DNA from: an uncultured beta proteobacterium
GTDB lineage: Bacteria > Pseudomonadota > Gammaproteobacteria > Burkholderiales > Burkholderiaceae_C
DNA: 7,211 bases
Direction of reading: 5' to 3'
Assembly: GCA_903870955.1 (NCBI GenBank)
Contig: CAIQEX010000156.1
Span: 1-7,211, forward strand
Made by a program: the position numbers and the translations under genes. Positions 6,769-7,211 of the stretch are shown here, piece by piece. Below the pieces are notes generated by a model, which had not been told where the DNA came from, did no database searches, and saw nothing but the letters and a program-made list of their open reading frames with translations. Every line of letters begins with the position of its first letter. Positions within the stretch are counted from its first letter, which is position 1.

Positions 6769-6783
6769 GCGCTACCTTAGCGC
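6769..6783 (-). promoter_or_regulatory. Small hairpin presenting or hiding the permease Shine-Dalgarno
   Basis: The minus strand reads GCGCTA, AGG, TAGCGC and then C and the ATG of the permease gene. The six-base arms pair perfectly and the AGG core of the Shine-Dalgarno is the three-base loop. Such a stem, ending one base before the start codon, could limit initiation. It may also be chance given its size. Confidence 0.4.
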
Positions 6784-6875
6784 ATGCGTGTGAACGCCTT
6801 GTATCGTGCCTGAGAAAGCCCTTCGCGAACTGGACCCAAAGGCCCTCATCGGCATCGTTCAAAACGTCACTTACG

Positions 6876-6901
6876 GCTAAGCTGCACCTTGTCAGCCTAG
6901 C
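6876..6901 (-). terminator. Imperfect hairpin after the glycine-zipper gene, weak terminator candidate
   Basis: The arms GCTAAGCTG (6876-6884) and CAGCCTAGC (6893-6901) pair with one mismatch over an 8-base loop. The hairpin starts 8 bases after the TAG of the glycine-zipper gene on the minus strand. A short run of four T (in CGTTTTG) occurs only about 12 bases further on, so intrinsic termination is uncertain. Confidence 0.3.
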
Positions 6902-6909
6902 GGTACTGA

Positions 6910-7211
6910 CTACTGGTTTTTCTTAGCGACTTCATTCCCAACATAGCCACCGCCGACTGCGCCGAGGATAGTTGCCAGGGTCTTGCCGTCGCCGCTACCT
7001 ATCTGGCTGCCGAGGACACCGCCGATCACAGCACCCACGCCAATGCCAACAGGACTGTTTTGTGGCACTGGTTTATGCGCGGTCTGGGTTCCCGCAGCGC
7101 CGACCTCCGGACTGCGCTGCGCAGGCTCAGCGCCCGGGCCCTGCACTGGAGCCTGCTGGGAACCAGCAACCTGGCTTGTGTGCGCGCTCTTGGGAGCAGC
7201 CTCAGAAACCA
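6910..7211 (-). CDS. Glycine-zipper 2TM (17 kDa surface antigen-like) protein, N-terminus outside window
   Basis: The C-terminal 99 residues are visible and the frame stays open to the right edge. The GTG at 7146 is an internal Val codon candidate rather than the obvious start, because upstream codons continue in the same Ala/Pro/Gln/Ser-rich style. The visible part is a disordered linker (ending KPVPQNSPVG) followed by a glycine zipper, GIGVGAVIGGVLGSQIG, then GDGKTLATILGAVGGGYVGNEVAKK and the stop. This fits the Rickettsia 17 kDa/glycine-zipper 2TM family. In Proteobacteria these are envelope proteins, with an N-terminal membrane anchor or lipoprotein signal that would lie beyond this window. 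The zipper helices are thought to pack in or against a membrane. It is in the same direction as the permease but 142 bases away, with a possible hairpin between, so it is probably a separate unit. Confidence 0.85.
   Translation of the reverse strand, partial: VSEAAPKSAHTSQVAGSQQAPVQGPGAEPAQRSPEVGAAGTQTAHKPVPQNSPVGIGVGAVIGGVLGSQIGSGDGKTLATILGAVGGGYVGNEVAKKNQ

Larger units (their letters stand above)
6768..6909 (-). other. 142-base gap upstream of the permease gene, likely to hold its promoter
   Basis: This gap lies between the glycine-zipper stop and the permease start. It contains the imperfect hairpin at 6876-6901 and the Shine-Dalgarno hairpin at 6769-6783. No clear sigma-70 promoter or operator was found by eye, but the permease-globin promoter is most simply placed here. 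Confidence 0.4.

Noticed and set aside
7144..7146. GTG as the start of the glycine-zipper gene
   Set aside because: The frame stays open to the window edge with matching composition, and the family normally has an N-terminal signal or anchor, so the real start is probably outside.

Overview
The window looks like chromosome from a betaproteobacterium, most likely Burkholderiales and perhaps Comamonadaceae. This is inferred from moderate-to-high GC, tightly packed genes and the mix of families (AcoR-type GAF/Fis regulator, YbbP-like permease, group II truncated haemoglobin, glycine-zipper protein). No rRNA, tRNA, CRISPR array, insertion sequence or integrase is visible. No gene-free stretch exceeds 150 bases.

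Layout from left to right. Bases 1-887 (+) hold the 3' part of an AcoR-like regulator with GAF, PAS-like and Fis-type HTH regions but no sigma-54 AAA+ domain. It converges, with a 13-base gap, on a minus-strand pair of genes of unknown function. These are protein A (465 aa, 3703 to 2306) followed 25 bases later by protein B (459 aa, 2280 to 901). Further along the minus strand, a YbbP-type FtsX-like ABC permease (845 aa, 6767 to 4230) overlaps a group II truncated haemoglobin (134 aa, 4233 to 3829) by ATGA, so these two form a coupled transcription unit. A perfect 22-base palindrome just after the globin stop separates that unit from the A/B pair. The right edge holds the C-terminal part of a glycine-zipper (17 kDa antigen-like) protein, also on the minus strand.

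The A/B pair is the part worth attention. The two proteins are not annotatable from sequence alone, but they are clearly diverged paralogues. They share an N-terminal module, a P-[ST]-[DN]-W-[FY] motif with a second Trp 9-10 residues later, an R-x-W strand, an identical PLLPTSF heptapeptide and a matching C-terminal V-x-G-[VL]-Q-I-[IL]-G-[FW]-I strand. A carries two extra elements that B lacks: a helical insert of about 110 residues and two glycine/serine-rich hairpin-like repeats. The pair has lower GC than its neighbours and lies behind a perfect 8-base inverted repeat that could be an operator. This is a candidate undescribed two-component protein system, possibly acquired. Its function cannot be read from the window.
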